A program made the translations under genes and the position numbers. DNA of 64,000 nt from Azolla pinnata (lineage: Eukaryota > Streptophyta > Polypodiopsida > Salviniales > Salviniaceae). Positions 10,951 to 22,600 of the stretch are shown one piece after another; positions within the stretch are counted from its first letter, which is position 1; every line of letters starts with the position of its first letter. The stretch lies in the NCBI GenBank assembly GCA_037176905.1, contig JBBBWG010031642.1, forward strand, positions 54,330 through 118,329, given 5' to 3'. The notes beneath the pieces were generated by a model. The model searched no databases, was not told where the DNA came from, and saw nothing but the letters and a program-made list of their open reading frames with translations.

Positions 10951-13157
10951 ATGCATTGCCTGAGGTTGGCCAGTGTGGGATCATCCGATTTGTCTCGATT
11001 CAAGAATGATATTCCTTGCCCCTTTCTATTGCCACCTGTGACAGGGTTGGTCTCAATCGAAAAGAAAGTTGGAGAAGAGATGATGATTGTAAGAAACTTG
11101 CTTTCCTGATTCCAGTTCTGGAGAATGTCTTCTGAGGAGTAATGGTTTTGAAGAAAAATAGCCTTTTCTACAGCTTTCTCTTTTTGGATGGTCTGCAAGA
11201 GGCCCTTGCGGAATTGAGTATTAGAGCTGTCTTATGTGTGAACAAATGATGCTAAGTTTTTGGATCGCTGTACTATTCAGAATTTTGATATTGGCTCTGG
11301 TTTTGTGTGATCACCTTAGGTACATGTGCCTCCCCACCCACTCATCAAGCATTGGTTGTCTGTTATCCGTGATGAGTCCAGTCCAACAACCGTTTTCAGT
11401 ATGGCTCTGGATTCTATCTGTTCTGATTGTAACTCGATTTGTTCCTGTTTTCTGTATAGAATAGTGAATTCCAACTTATGCTTCTTTACTGAAACACGCC
11501 GTTTCCATATTCATTGTGTAGGAAATGCTCTGGCGGAGTTGGGAAGATTCCTAATGTATGAAGCTGCCCGAGATTGGCTAGTGGGAATTCCAAGCTTTCA
11601 TTGAATTCCTTTATTGTTGCTTCTCTGGAATTGCATCGGTCGTAGTGGAGGGCTGTAGTAAAATTATTTGTTCTCTCTTGATGCAGTTCAGTGTCAAAGG
11701 TGTAGTGCAGACACCATGTGGAGTTGCTAACGTGGAATTCATTGATCCGAGAGAACCTGTTAGGGTCAGTATTCTGTTGAGCATATTTACTGGACAAACT
11801 GTTGAGCATATTTACACGGGTATTCTTGTATTTGTTGAGAAGTAGCTAATTATGAGAAACTTGCCCTGTCAAGAAATAAGGTGCGTTTACGTCAATACTT
11901 GGAATTGATATCCTCTTGGGTCTCCGTAGGTGGTTCCAATACTCCGTGCAGGACTTGTGTTGGTGGAACATTTAGCTTCAGTGTTTCCATCTACTCAAAC
12001 TTACCACATAGGTAGAGTAGAAGGATTCGTCCACGCATGTTTTAGTGTGTTTCTGGCTTGACCAAGGTCTTGGTTCAAGTCATTCTATTTGATGCGTATT
12101 AATGACACATAATTGCATTGCACATATATTGGTTATAGGTTTTGTTCGGGATGAGACAACGCTTAAGCCAACATTGTATCTTAACAAGTCAGTGGACATC
12201 TCCATGTTAAACTTATTAATGTAGGATATCCATAGAATTTAAATTTCTCATGATATTTTGACATGTTTCTCTTTTGATAGGTTACCTGATAAATTTCCAG
12301 ATGGTGTACGAGTTCTTATTGCTGACCCTATGCTGTCAACTGGTAATGCAGGCCTTATGTCTCCGTGAGTTCTTCACTATAAGTCTGAGAAGACTAATGA
12401 TTGTGTATACTTATCAATGTCTAGGTGGCACACTTATTGCAACAATCGATTTGCTAAAGCAGCACAATGTTGATCATCGATTGATACGGGTGGTAAGTTT
12501 CACCTCATTTACTACAAGCCTCCATAAAGTGGATAAAGTCTAGTGTAGATGATGTATGAGAAGCATCTTTCTTCAACATGTACAAGAATCATACGCCATA
12601 ACATGTTGCTCAAAGATGGGCAGTAGTTTCTCAAGTTTTTACAAATGTACGTACACCTGCCATAGATTTCAGCTGTTGTTGCTCCGCCAGCTCTCGATCA
12701 GTTAAGCAAACGGTTTCCTGGGTAAAATTTCATGCTGATTTTACTGTTCTGTTTACTAAAAGAAATTGATTGACATCTGTTGGAACATCCTTTGAGAAGT
12801 ATAAATGTGTGGTTTATGCAGGCTGAGGATTTACACTGGAACTGTGGATGAGATGGTGAATGAAAGAGGGTAAGTCAGCATGTTACTTTCCTTCAGTTTT
12901 TGCTAGGTCCACCCAGCTCCCCTTAGCATTCTGTTCGGCTTGCGATTTTCTCTCTCATCAGGTGGATTTGAATACTAAGCAAGTATAACCTCAAGCGAAA
13001 AACCATGGACAAATTTAGCTGCTGTTTGCTTGTTTCCAATAGGTAAATAATTATGAGCAGGCATGGCCTTTGATATAAAGCAAGGTGAAGTGTTATTTTT
13101 ACCAGGGATATTCTGCCAGGCATTGGGGATGCTGGAGATCGGTGTTATGGAACATAG
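10951..13157 (+). CDS. UPP: Uracil phosphoribosyltransferase, plant plastid type
   Basis: Eleven coding exons: 10951-11088, 11320-11398, 11522-11580, 11687-11764, 11930-12011, 12139-12187, 12281-12342, 12425-12492, 12666-12721, 12822-12869, 13106-13157. All phases agree and give 256 residues. The enzyme joins uracil and PRPP to make UMP in pyrimidine salvage; the Arabidopsis orthologue is plastidic. Diagnostic parts are VPPHPLIKHW near residue 48, FIDPREPV, VVPILRAGL, the PRPP-binding loop VLIADPMLSTGGT (residues 173-185) and the C-terminal uracil-site GIGDAGDRCYGT (245-256). The start ATG lies four bases inside an exon opening at 10947 (TTGCAG|GAAA), so at least one non-coding exon lies upstream, beyond the gap. 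The 46-residue N-terminus is short for a transit peptide but Ser/Arg-containing. No fused uridine kinase domain is seen, so it is the stand-alone form. Confidence 0.93.
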
Positions 13158-14356
13158 TTCTCTAACGCATGACACGGGCTTGTATATGAATTTTGCATTG
13201 ATTTCCACATGCTTGTGGCGTATCAGGCCCTATAAAGAGCAAGCTCTTCTTGTGATTATGCTTAAGGCCGTTATTGTTTTTTGCTATGTGCAACCCTAAA
13301 TTTTGCTGGATCTTCCAAAAATCTGGACATCTATGTATAATATATATCCATCCAGCAACAAAATGAATGGAATAAAGAACAAGCTGTATTTTGTGAGAAG
13401 TACATGTATAAAAGAGATGCATCTGAGCGTCTGTGGCACGGTGCACTATTCTGAACATGTGTACAAGCAGAGTCGAATGAAAAATGTTCTTTCAAACATC
13501 ATATTCAAAGCCCAAGAAATGATCAAGCATTTCATAATGTGGATGAAAAATGAAATGGTTTCATAACTTGGATGTCTGTGAAGAAGACCCAAATAATCCT
13601 AGGGACAATCATTTTATCGCATCACATGGGGTAACAAATTAATCCCTTCAAGTACATTAAGGATTGTTCCCATTTTACCTTTGACCGACCAAACTATGCC
13701 TTTTTTTGATAAGTCGATCTTATTCTTAATTACACCGACAATCTAGGAATGACGCAATTTCTGGTTGAGAAGGGGTGAAATTCCTAGAATTTAATAGAAT
13801 CAATACTTTCAACACTGTAAATTAAGAAGTTTGATTACTTCTCTTGATCAACAGGAAACATTGGATAAAGGATATGTAGCTTGAGACACGTATCACACCA
13901 TCATACAAAATAAAAAATGCACACGAAAAGAATACTCCCAACATTTAGAACTTGAAAAAGTTGTACAGGTCATGTTGTACATTTCTTTTCCAACGAAGAC
14001 CTTTGAATTGAGTTGTAGCAAAAGTAAGCTGGTCTCACTCCACAATATAAATTTTGGTTAGTGACATTTAACCATTGCAGGGTATGTAATAGTAGACAAG
14101 GCTGGCTCAAGGCCTAATCAAATTGAAGCAGTAATACGTAGTCAGAAAAATTACATACTAAAATTTCCAACTAGATAAATTTGAGAGAGCATTAGAGTGG
14201 CTTGAAAAGACAATACAGTGTGAAAGAATAAGCATCTAAAATACCAACTGAAATGCAAAGAAACACGTGAAACTCACAGACTCTATATACGCCCTCCAGC
14301 AAGCTGACAAAAATTTCTAAATTATAGAAGGTAAAGACTGCTGTCCAAACTGGTTC
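13158..14356. other. Convergent spacer between UPP and THO7
   Basis: AT-rich sequence between two genes that point at each other, so it should hold both 3' untranslated regions. No conserved protein is visible on either strand. An open frame at 13303-13566 has no family resemblance. Confidence 0.55.
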
Positions 14357-16056
14357 CTAGTCAATTTGCATGGAAGCTGCTAAACCACTGTTTTCTGGGC
14401 ATTTCTCTAATTCAGTTGAAGGCTTTTCAATAACACTACCCTTGAAATCTTCTGTCAAAATTTTAGATTCCTCCCCTGTGCACTTGATCTCATCTTCAAT
14501 TGTGGTTTGCAGATCTTCAACCTGTAAGTATGAAAAAAAACGTTGGCAGTTGCTAAGCTAAGAAGTTCTTGGTAAAATCTAGAATACATGCGTTTTTCCT
14601 GGTTTATCCAAATGTCTCTGGTCAACCCATGTACAGTAATTTGTCAAGACAACCATGGTCCATTTATCCCTTTTTTCTCAGCTTCACGTGCTATTATATT
14701 ATGATTCATCCTTTTCCACTTTATAGGGATTGATCAGGGCCATTTGAGAAACAAAGAAAAACCTTAGGACACTCGAGGTCTTCTTTAAATAGTGTCTAGA
14801 ATGAAAAGCTCTATCCATGTTATAAAGTCTCACCACATGCAAAAGAAGTGAGAATTGTTTTTTACGAAGTTCCAAAGTTCTTGATGCAGCCATGTTCTCA
14901 GCCTCTAGAGAAGCAAGTTCTCGTGAAAGCTCATCCAGAGCTTTCTGTGTTTCTGCCCTTGCTGGCTGTGCCCCAATCAACCTCCTGATTGCTTCACATT
15001 CCTCCTTATGTTGTCGTTCGATCTTACTTTCCTCTAATTGAACCTTCAATTCTTCAATGTCTGTTTGAGCCTATATAGAACTGAAACTGTCTCAACTTAA
15101 AAATGAGACAAAAGAAACGGCAACTTAAATGGTCAACAATAGTCCGTCATTTACTGAATGTGATCATGCCGATTACAAGCATGTACTGATATATGTGATT
15201 AGACATATGCTCAGGATTCTTTTCACGAATTCATAATTTCCTGAAATGACTGTAAATATAAACTATTTTCCCAGATACTCCATGCAATCCCAGTATTTCC
15301 CCTAACGTTTCCAGACAACCCAATGAACGATAGAACAAAGACTCGTGTAGTTGCTTCAATAGCACCAAACAAAACTTGGGGACCAATAGAGGAGACAAAA
15401 ACTTCAGGGAAGACTAAAACCTAAGCATCATAACAAGAACTTATATACCTGGATGATTTTCCGATCGAGCTCACACTGAAGTTCTTTAAATGAATCTTGC
15501 TCCCTTCTGTTGGCTCCAATGACCACTTTGGTCTTCAGGAGGGGAAGCTCGAACGAGCTAAGCTCCTGGAGGAAAGCTCTGTAAAGTTTCTCACATTCGG
15601 GGACATTAGTTGAGCTTTCCTTCTCAACCTCGGCTGAGAAAGCGAAGAACCTCTTCAGTAGCTTCTTGAGGGGAGGTTCACCGCGTGTAGTAGTGGTGCG
15701 TGTGAGGAGGCGTTGCCGGATCACAGCATCATCTTCAGCAGGGCCGATCGCAAAATGCTGTTGGGTCCCCACTCCTTGTACAGATCCTTGAGACTCTTCT
15801 CGTCCTCCTGCCTTCTTTCTTTTCGCTACTGATCGGTTTGCATTTGTATAAGCTAAGATTTCACGAGGGAAGCTCCGAAAGGCGAGAAATACGCTTCGTG
15901 TATGAGAGGGGAGGATCGCGGTACAGACAGAGAAGATGGAGGTTGTGTGTGTATGATCGTACCTGATGGAGGAAGCGATGCAGAAGGAGCTGCTGCTGCT
16001 GTTGCTGTTGCTGTTGCTGTTGCGCGCGAAGAGGGAAGCGCAGCCGAGGTTTCCAT
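14357..16056 (-). CDS. THO7: THO complex subunit 7 (THOC7/Mft1-like)
   Basis: Four coding exons on the minus strand: 16056-15963, 15828-15449, 15070-14834, 14521-14357, phases 1, 0, 0, giving 291 residues. THO7 belongs to the nuclear THO/TREX complex that couples transcription with mRNA export and, in plants, small-RNA production. The core reads [20 protein letters not shown], then [12 protein letters not shown], then coiled-coil [19 protein letters not shown] and [15 protein letters not shown], all close to Arabidopsis THO7. Arabidopsis THO7 is about 230 residues; the extra length is an N-terminal extension holding Ala-Thr repeats (residues about 12-22, from an ACAGCA microsatellite) and a basic KRKK stretch. 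The start ATG has CC ATG GAA context. Two telo-box-like motifs lie just upstream of it. Confidence 0.93.
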
Positions 16057-16064
16057 GGCTCCTC

Positions 16065-16096
16065 AAACCCTAAATTCAGCAGTGCAGAAACCCTAA
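16065..16096. promoter_or_regulatory. Two telo-box motifs upstream of THO7
   Basis: AAACCCTAA occurs at 16065-16073 and 16088-16096, 9 to 40 bases upstream of the THO7 start on the other strand. Telo-boxes are known in promoters and leaders of plant genes for growth and RNA/translation functions and bind Myb-like telobox proteins. Whether they lie in DNA promoter or mRNA leader here is not known. Confidence 0.6.
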
Positions 16097-16250
16097 ATTT
16101 GAAAAGCTTCTTCACATTCTGTGCAGCCCACATTATACAAATTCAGGCCCCTGGTTCGTGGAAATTATATTTTTAGCCTTTGAGAATTCCGCACGTGCTA
16201 TAATTATCTATATTAACACGTGTGAAATTTGTGTAGAAGAAGATGACCAG

Positions 16251-16315
16251 CATCATCATCATCACCACCATCATCATCATCATCATCATCATCATCTCCA
16301 TCATCATCATCAACA
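16251..16315. repeat. (CAT)n microsatellite
   Basis: About twenty CAT/CAC triplets. It creates a histidine run in one forward frame, but the surrounding open frame (16158-16427) has no family features and no plausible gene context. Confidence 0.95.
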
Positions 16316-19142
16316 TGGTGAAGCAAAAGAAGAAGAAGACCCTGGTTATTCACATATGACACAGAAGAAGAAACTCGTCTTCATAGAAATAGTAATCGAA
16401 ACACCCGCATCTTTTTTTTTCCAGTAAAAACGCAGAGTGCCAGAACATTGCTCAGACTCGCTTTGACCTAATGCAATGATCGTACGCCTGGTTCGATTCG
16501 TATCTGATCAGTACATGGTCGCCGTGTTTAGGCTTCGGGTCGGCAAGGACAACGTGCTTATCCGTCGGGCTTTGCACTGACTCTGTAAGTCAGTCTTTGA
16601 CTCGCCAGAGTCTTCTTCTTTCTAATGGTCGAGCTCAAAACTTAAGACAATTCCTCGAGTCAACAGTAGGCTACAAGTCTACCCAATCGATGGCTTTTTG
16701 GTTCTTTTGGTCGACCCAGCTGCCGCTTGCCTTCCGACTCAATTGTGTTAGTATCGGAAAAAAATGCTTGGTTATGCCGCCGATTGACAAGTCAAATGGA
16801 TCCTTTCATTGTGACCACGCTCTGTTCGCAGATTGAAAACAGAATCCATTGAAGTCTTTGCTCGATGATGTTAATATATATATATTTCTTTCTTTCTTTC
16901 TTTCTCATCAAGGTTGTCTCTGATTTCGGAGAGGACTCGCTTCATCTGTCAGGGATGTGTAAAAGGTTTGGAGTTCAATCCTCGAATGCTTCTGTTCACC
17001 TATGCCAATGTTTTAATGGATATTAACAATTGACAATTGCACATATGACATCGCATCTCGCAATCTATGCGCAAATTTATGATTTTGTCAATGCTCAATG
17101 CTGACTTCATTTGAAGTTGCTTGCCATGCCATACATACTCGTGGAAATAGTTTTGCACACAATTAGACATCCAATTCGAGTAAAGAGCTCGGATTTCTTC
17201 AAACGACACACTCGTTCTCGTGGGATGCCAATGTCCACAAGCTCACTCTAGTGAAAGAAATCGAGGCATGTGACAATGCATTGCATGGCAAGGCCGGTGG
17301 ACAAAAGAGGGCATTGTTCGATCAAAACAGGAACGGAAAGGGAAAGAGTAAAGTGCGATCGGGCCAACGAATCGGGGTTTCTGTGAAGATGCCGCGAACC
17401 CGATAAGGAATGGGGAAGGAAAGCCAGGGGATCAGATTAACGCCGAGTTTTCGAGTAAAGAGCGATGCTGAATCAGACGAACGAATGCTCAATGCAGAAT
17501 CTGGTGCCGATCGAGCTCCAATATGCACAAATGCATAGCCCGGGACGTCTGGCTCAGAATTTTTGTTCGGTAACTTGAAGTCAACCATTTGATGAAATGG
17601 AGATTGTGCCAAAATGGGATTCGAACCCAGGACCTAGGACCTGCTTGCCAAAAAACATGTGATGGTAAAATAACAAGAAGGAAGGAAGAAGAAGAAGAAG
17701 AAGAAGAAGAAAATGTAACCATGGTTAAATGTTAATCTTTGGCCCGGGTTACAGCTATGGCTGAAAGGGCTTTTGTTGGGCGATTCTCTTCTCTTCTCTT
17801 CTCTTCTCTTCTTCTCTTCCCTTCTCATTCCTCCTTCCCCTTCTCCCCTTCTCCCCTTCCTTTTCTTCACTCCCCGACACACAAACGCGCGCGCGCGCAC
17901 ACGCACACACACACACAAAGAAAGCAAAAACAAGCGTCGCCAGAGCATCCATGGATCCTCTTGCCAAGGGATTGCCCCTCAAGACCTGCCTTGTGAACTC
18001 CGGCATTCATTGATCTCGGAAAGAAATCTTCTCCCACCTTTGTGTTCTCGTTGATCCTACCCAGGTATGTCAAGAGCTGTGCTTCTCCTTCAAGACCGAT
18101 CTTCTTCGCTCGGTTCAATTTCTTTTTTTATTTGGTTTTTTTTGGCTGTTTTTCCTCTTCACAGTCTACTTTGTTTTAATCAATGAGCTTTGTGCTTTTC
18201 ATGCTTACGTTCTCATTTTGAGGAGAGCTGTTTTCTCTTTGTCATTATCATATAAACGCATGAACTATCAGGGTAAAAAAAGCCTCAGCTTTTACAATCG
18301 GATTTGAGCACTACTGTATTTTTCAGGCAAGCGATTTGATCAGATTTTCCCTCTCCTTTCAGATAAAGTGTTGGCTCATGTCTGTTCCGTTAAGATGCAC
18401 ATAGGACGCCTATAATCGGTATTGTTTTGTAATATGGCATTCTCGTCATGGGTTTGATATGATTAATGGGACTCTATTAAGAGAAGTATTGCCTTTCGTG
18501 TACATCATTTCATTACTTTCAGATCAATGATGTAATCGGATTTATGCTTAATATCTCTCCCAGATTAGCAGATAGTAGACAACCGTGTTTTTTTGTAATC
18601 ATATTTATGCATAAGTTTTCTTTGAGAATAGCTAATATCTATGCACAATAGCCCAGCGTTTTGATGCTTGTTATCATTCAAACTATCTATTCGAGATGAG
18701 TGAGATTTGATTGAATTTATGTACGATGTTTCTTTCAGCCCAGATCATCTCGTCAGATTTATGCACAATATTTCTGTCAGAGAACATTGTTTGGTTATAT
18801 TTATGCACAATATATTGTGGCTTCTGGGCCCGTTTAAGTGGATTCATGCACAATACGTCGATTGGAGCAGCTGCTTGATTCTTTATGCCCAGAAGCTCTT
18901 TCAAAATAGTGATGGGTGATGAGTGAGGGAAAACTTAAGCAGTTGATGATCACTTCTCTGCATAATGGTTATTTGGCATAGGTTTGGTTGAATTCATATC
19001 CTATATTTCTTTCAGTTAAGTAGTAGGACCAGATTACCAAGCCATATCTCTATAAATGCAATTGATTGGCTTAATGCACCATATCACTCGCTAAAAAAGC
19101 ACTTGTGATTGGGTGTTGATGCACTGTGTTTCTTTTTGATAG

Positions 19143-19650
19143 GCTATTTCACAAGCGAAAGAGGGTGAGTTCTGTAAACACTGTACATTGCGCTTGGTAA
19201 AGCTGGGGTTCGGAGCCAGAAAGCTGAATGAGGTTGGAGGAATGAAGTAAATGTGCTGTTTTGAAGCTTGGAGCATGAGTATACTGTGCTGGAATCTTGG
19301 GACCAGTATGCTGCATTGGAAAACATGTGCCATATTGAATGATCACGCCGACATTCTGGAGCAGTAATCTAGAGCTAAATATTGTTTGCCGAAGCTTCGT
19401 GGATGGAATACATTCTATTGAAGGTCCCGTCACTCTGAACGTGAATTTCCCATATTGAAGCTTTGAGCATGATTATTTTATATTGGCGCTTGTGATGAAT
19501 AGACTGTTTTGAAGATCTGGTAGAGAAAATATAGTGGACTGAAGCTTGAAGTGTGCATACTGTATATCGAGTCTCTGAGAATTGAATGTGCTTCATAAAG
19601 CTCTGGGATAAATATGCTTTGTTGAAGAGTTGAGCATCTTATTTCTCACA
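19143..19650 (+). promoter_or_regulatory. Repeat-rich 5' leader of the ELL-like gene with many upstream ATGs
   Basis: Between a possible acceptor (19142) and the start at 19651, a degenerate unit of roughly 40 bases recurs, with core TTGAAGCTTTGAGCATG and variants (about 19261, 19456, 19510, 19540, 19622). At least ten ATG triplets occur in this stretch. If the segment is retained in mRNA, scanning ribosomes would meet many short upstream ORFs, so start choice or translation could be regulated. No transcript evidence is available from sequence alone. Confidence 0.45.
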
Positions 19651-22600
19651 ATGTCTTCAAGCAATAAATTTGCTCGAGGTGCAGCCCGAATACAGTTTCG
19701 CCACTCCCAGAATCAGAATCGTGGTTCTATACCATTGCGCCCTTGCGCTGGCCCGTCTTCAACTAAGAGGATTCCTCTAAGACAGCCAAAAGATGGATCT
19801 GCCCATCCAAATAATGGAGGATCTGCAACCTCTCAAGAAGAGTCTTTTCAACTTCTTCCATGTCCGGTCACTGCAGGAAGGCCATTTGCCATGATCATAC
19901 GCCTTCAGCCTGAGATGCTGGAAGAGCTCAAGCAAGCTGATTCAGAAGGCCATGAATCAATGATAAAGTTCGGAGCATATGCTACTGGCCATGTGAGTTT
20001 GCTGTACTCTTCCTTCTCATGTCCATTCTTTAGAAATATGGTGAACATTAATGAGATACTGTGCAAATTTTTAGTCCCCTTTTTTGCGAGGAAACTTGAT
20101 CCGAGTAAAATACCATCATCAGATGATAAACTCCTACTTTCAAGATCTTTTCCAGATAATGCAGTTGATGTTACTCTCCAGTTCATCAATATATGATTAA
20201 TGATTTCCATGCATAGTGGGAATTAAACATTATGCCAGGTCTTGTGAAAAGCACAGGAGACAGCTGGATTCTTGGAATTGCATAAACCTGTTCTCATGTT
20301 TCAAGAGCTTTAATTGCTTTCTAGAAACTAGAGTTGTGGAAAATATGCACAAAAACGAGCCCAGCTTGTATATGATAGGGAATACTTCATGCCTTTCTGG
20401 TGGAGGGAGTCTATTGATGTGTTCTATCGTACAAAGGACCATATTTATAATTCTCCAATAGGCATAAATTATTACAAAAAAAGTAAGTTCTGTGGTTACA
20501 GTCACTTCTTGTTTAATGTGATTAAAATTTTTATTGATAAAAAACTTCCAGTGTAGTGGATTAATTACTGCGTGTAGCCCACTGATATATTGATTAGCAT
20601 ATGATGAAAGAATATTGGTGTTGGTTGATGTTATTATATAAATTTGTGATATTCTTAACCATCAATTATTAAAGGATGTACTGTATCATCATGGTTCATT
20701 GCATGAGGAATATTATGCATTTGAAAGAAACTCAACCTGTGTACAAGATCCAGTAGAATTTGTGTGCATGCAGCTGCCCTTAGTCTATTGATGATTTAAT
20801 TTCTCACTTTCAACTTGTTCTAAAATTGTCCTTACTGTTTCATTTGTTGCAATGTATGTAAAGCCCAGAAAATCTGAAGCTTTGTAAACCACAATCAAAA
20901 GAACACAGTTTCTTCATTGCTGAATGTAGCTTATTTTCCTATTGATCCATTCTCATATTGGAACTTTTCGTTGTGAGGCATATTTGTTTGGATTTTTGAA
21001 GTTGCTGATGATACATCAGTTTGTTTTTTCAGGAGATACGAGTGGGGTCAGAGACTTTCAGCTTTTCATCAGCTCCTGAACCCGGAGATCTTTGTGATAT
21101 TTATGAGCAAAAAGTTCAAGAGAATGAAGAAAACGTTCTTATAGAAGCTGGATCAGCTTGGCGGAAGCTATCTGTGCAGCGTATCCTAAGTGCTACGGAG
21201 AAGGATAGGGTAAAGCAACGCACTGCTGAGGCAGAAAAGCGGCAGAGACAACGCAAGTATGGATCTATTCTCTCTCATCTTTTCTCAATAATTGCAGAAT
21301 GCCAAAGGTTTTGGTCTTTGACTAAATAGAGTTTTCTTTTTCAGGTCTATTTTGGTTGATCAAAGCACTCAGAGGGTTATCTCATCAACCAGTGTTTCTG
21401 AAGGTAAATGCAGGTTGTAACTATTTATATTTTTGGATGGAAAAGTGTTAAATTGTTAGTTGTTGGCATTGCAAAATTTGGAACAGCAGGCAATAGAAAG
21501 CTTCCACCGAAGATTTCCAAAGAGCCCCCTCCAAAAAAGCATAAAGTTGCGAGTCCTAGTAAGAAGCTACACTATTTTGCTATTTGGAACTTTGAGTTTG
21601 TTACCTTCATGAATAATTAATTTAGATAGCATTCAGTTTTCTTATTCAAGCAATTATGCTGCAGTTCCATTTCAGAGTGACACATATCTTATGAAGCCTC
21701 GCTCTCTGCCAGAGAAAATACCAATGTCCGAAAAGATAACTACACCAGAGAAAATACCTGTGCTTGAAAAGTTGTCATCTGAAGAAAAGTTACCAGTTTC
21801 AGAGAAGATAATTGGATCTGTGAAGGAAGACTCTCCATGCAAGGATAAAGTTCAGAATTTCGCTGTCACTGCAGGGGCTGAAATTGTAAAAAATGGATCA
21901 GCAACAAACATGACAGACCTCCGCAATTTCATAATTTCTTTTCTTCAAGAGAATCCAAAGGGTGTGACTATTAAAGTAAGTCTTCTGAGGATCGGTCTTC
22001 ATGTGTTGTTCCTCTGAAAAGTAAGAGATGAAGTGTGATGTGAAACATGCCTGTGAACATAAAGCATTGAACCTGGTATGAATCATGTCAAGCTGTGTCT
22101 GTCTCCTCTAGCCCATTAAGGTTACAGTTGGCCAGATTACGAGATTGTTCTATCAAGGTAGAAATCTATCCCATCGATATTGATTGTCAACATGCATATT
22201 GATGTATTTGATCCATGTGAAACATGGTTCTTTCTATCTTGTATTAAACGTTCTGTATAATCATGGCTAGAGGAAAATAAAGGTCTAGCCGGCTTCCTAA
22301 TTCATCAAGAGTCATGGGCTGATTTTAAAATCAATGTTTCTCTCGTTTATGAAGTGTTGATGTCACCTGTATGTATCCATTCTTTTATTTTCTTTCTTTC
22401 TTCATCATCCCCACATTTTCACACCACGATTGTCTGCATTGCATAATGTAACAATGATTCTTATGTTATTTATTATGTATTTGTACTTGATATAACATTT
22501 TAATCATCACGCATTACTTTGCCAATCACAAACTTGTCCTGTTATGCAGGCAGTAGGGAAGGCCGTGGGTGAGGGCCTGTCAGGTTCTCAGGACAGGAAA

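Larger units (their letters stand above)
16057..19650. other. Divergent spacer: THO7 promoter, repeats, and the ELL-gene leader
   Basis: The THO7 upstream side has a CAT microsatellite. Around 17000-17620 I see no gene. A GAA run sits at about 17686-17711 and CTTCT-rich sequence at 17788-17860, followed by CG/CA repeats. A good donor at 18064 (ACCCAG|GTATGT) and an acceptor at 19142 (TTTGATAG|GC) suggest a non-coding first exon, a 1.1-kb leader intron and a second leader segment of about 500 bases before the ELL-like start. These are inferred from splice signals only. Confidence 0.5.

Noticed and set aside
17634-18118. ORFs on both strands around the ELL promoter
   Set aside because: CTTCT, CG and CA repeats keep many frames open; no coding signature.
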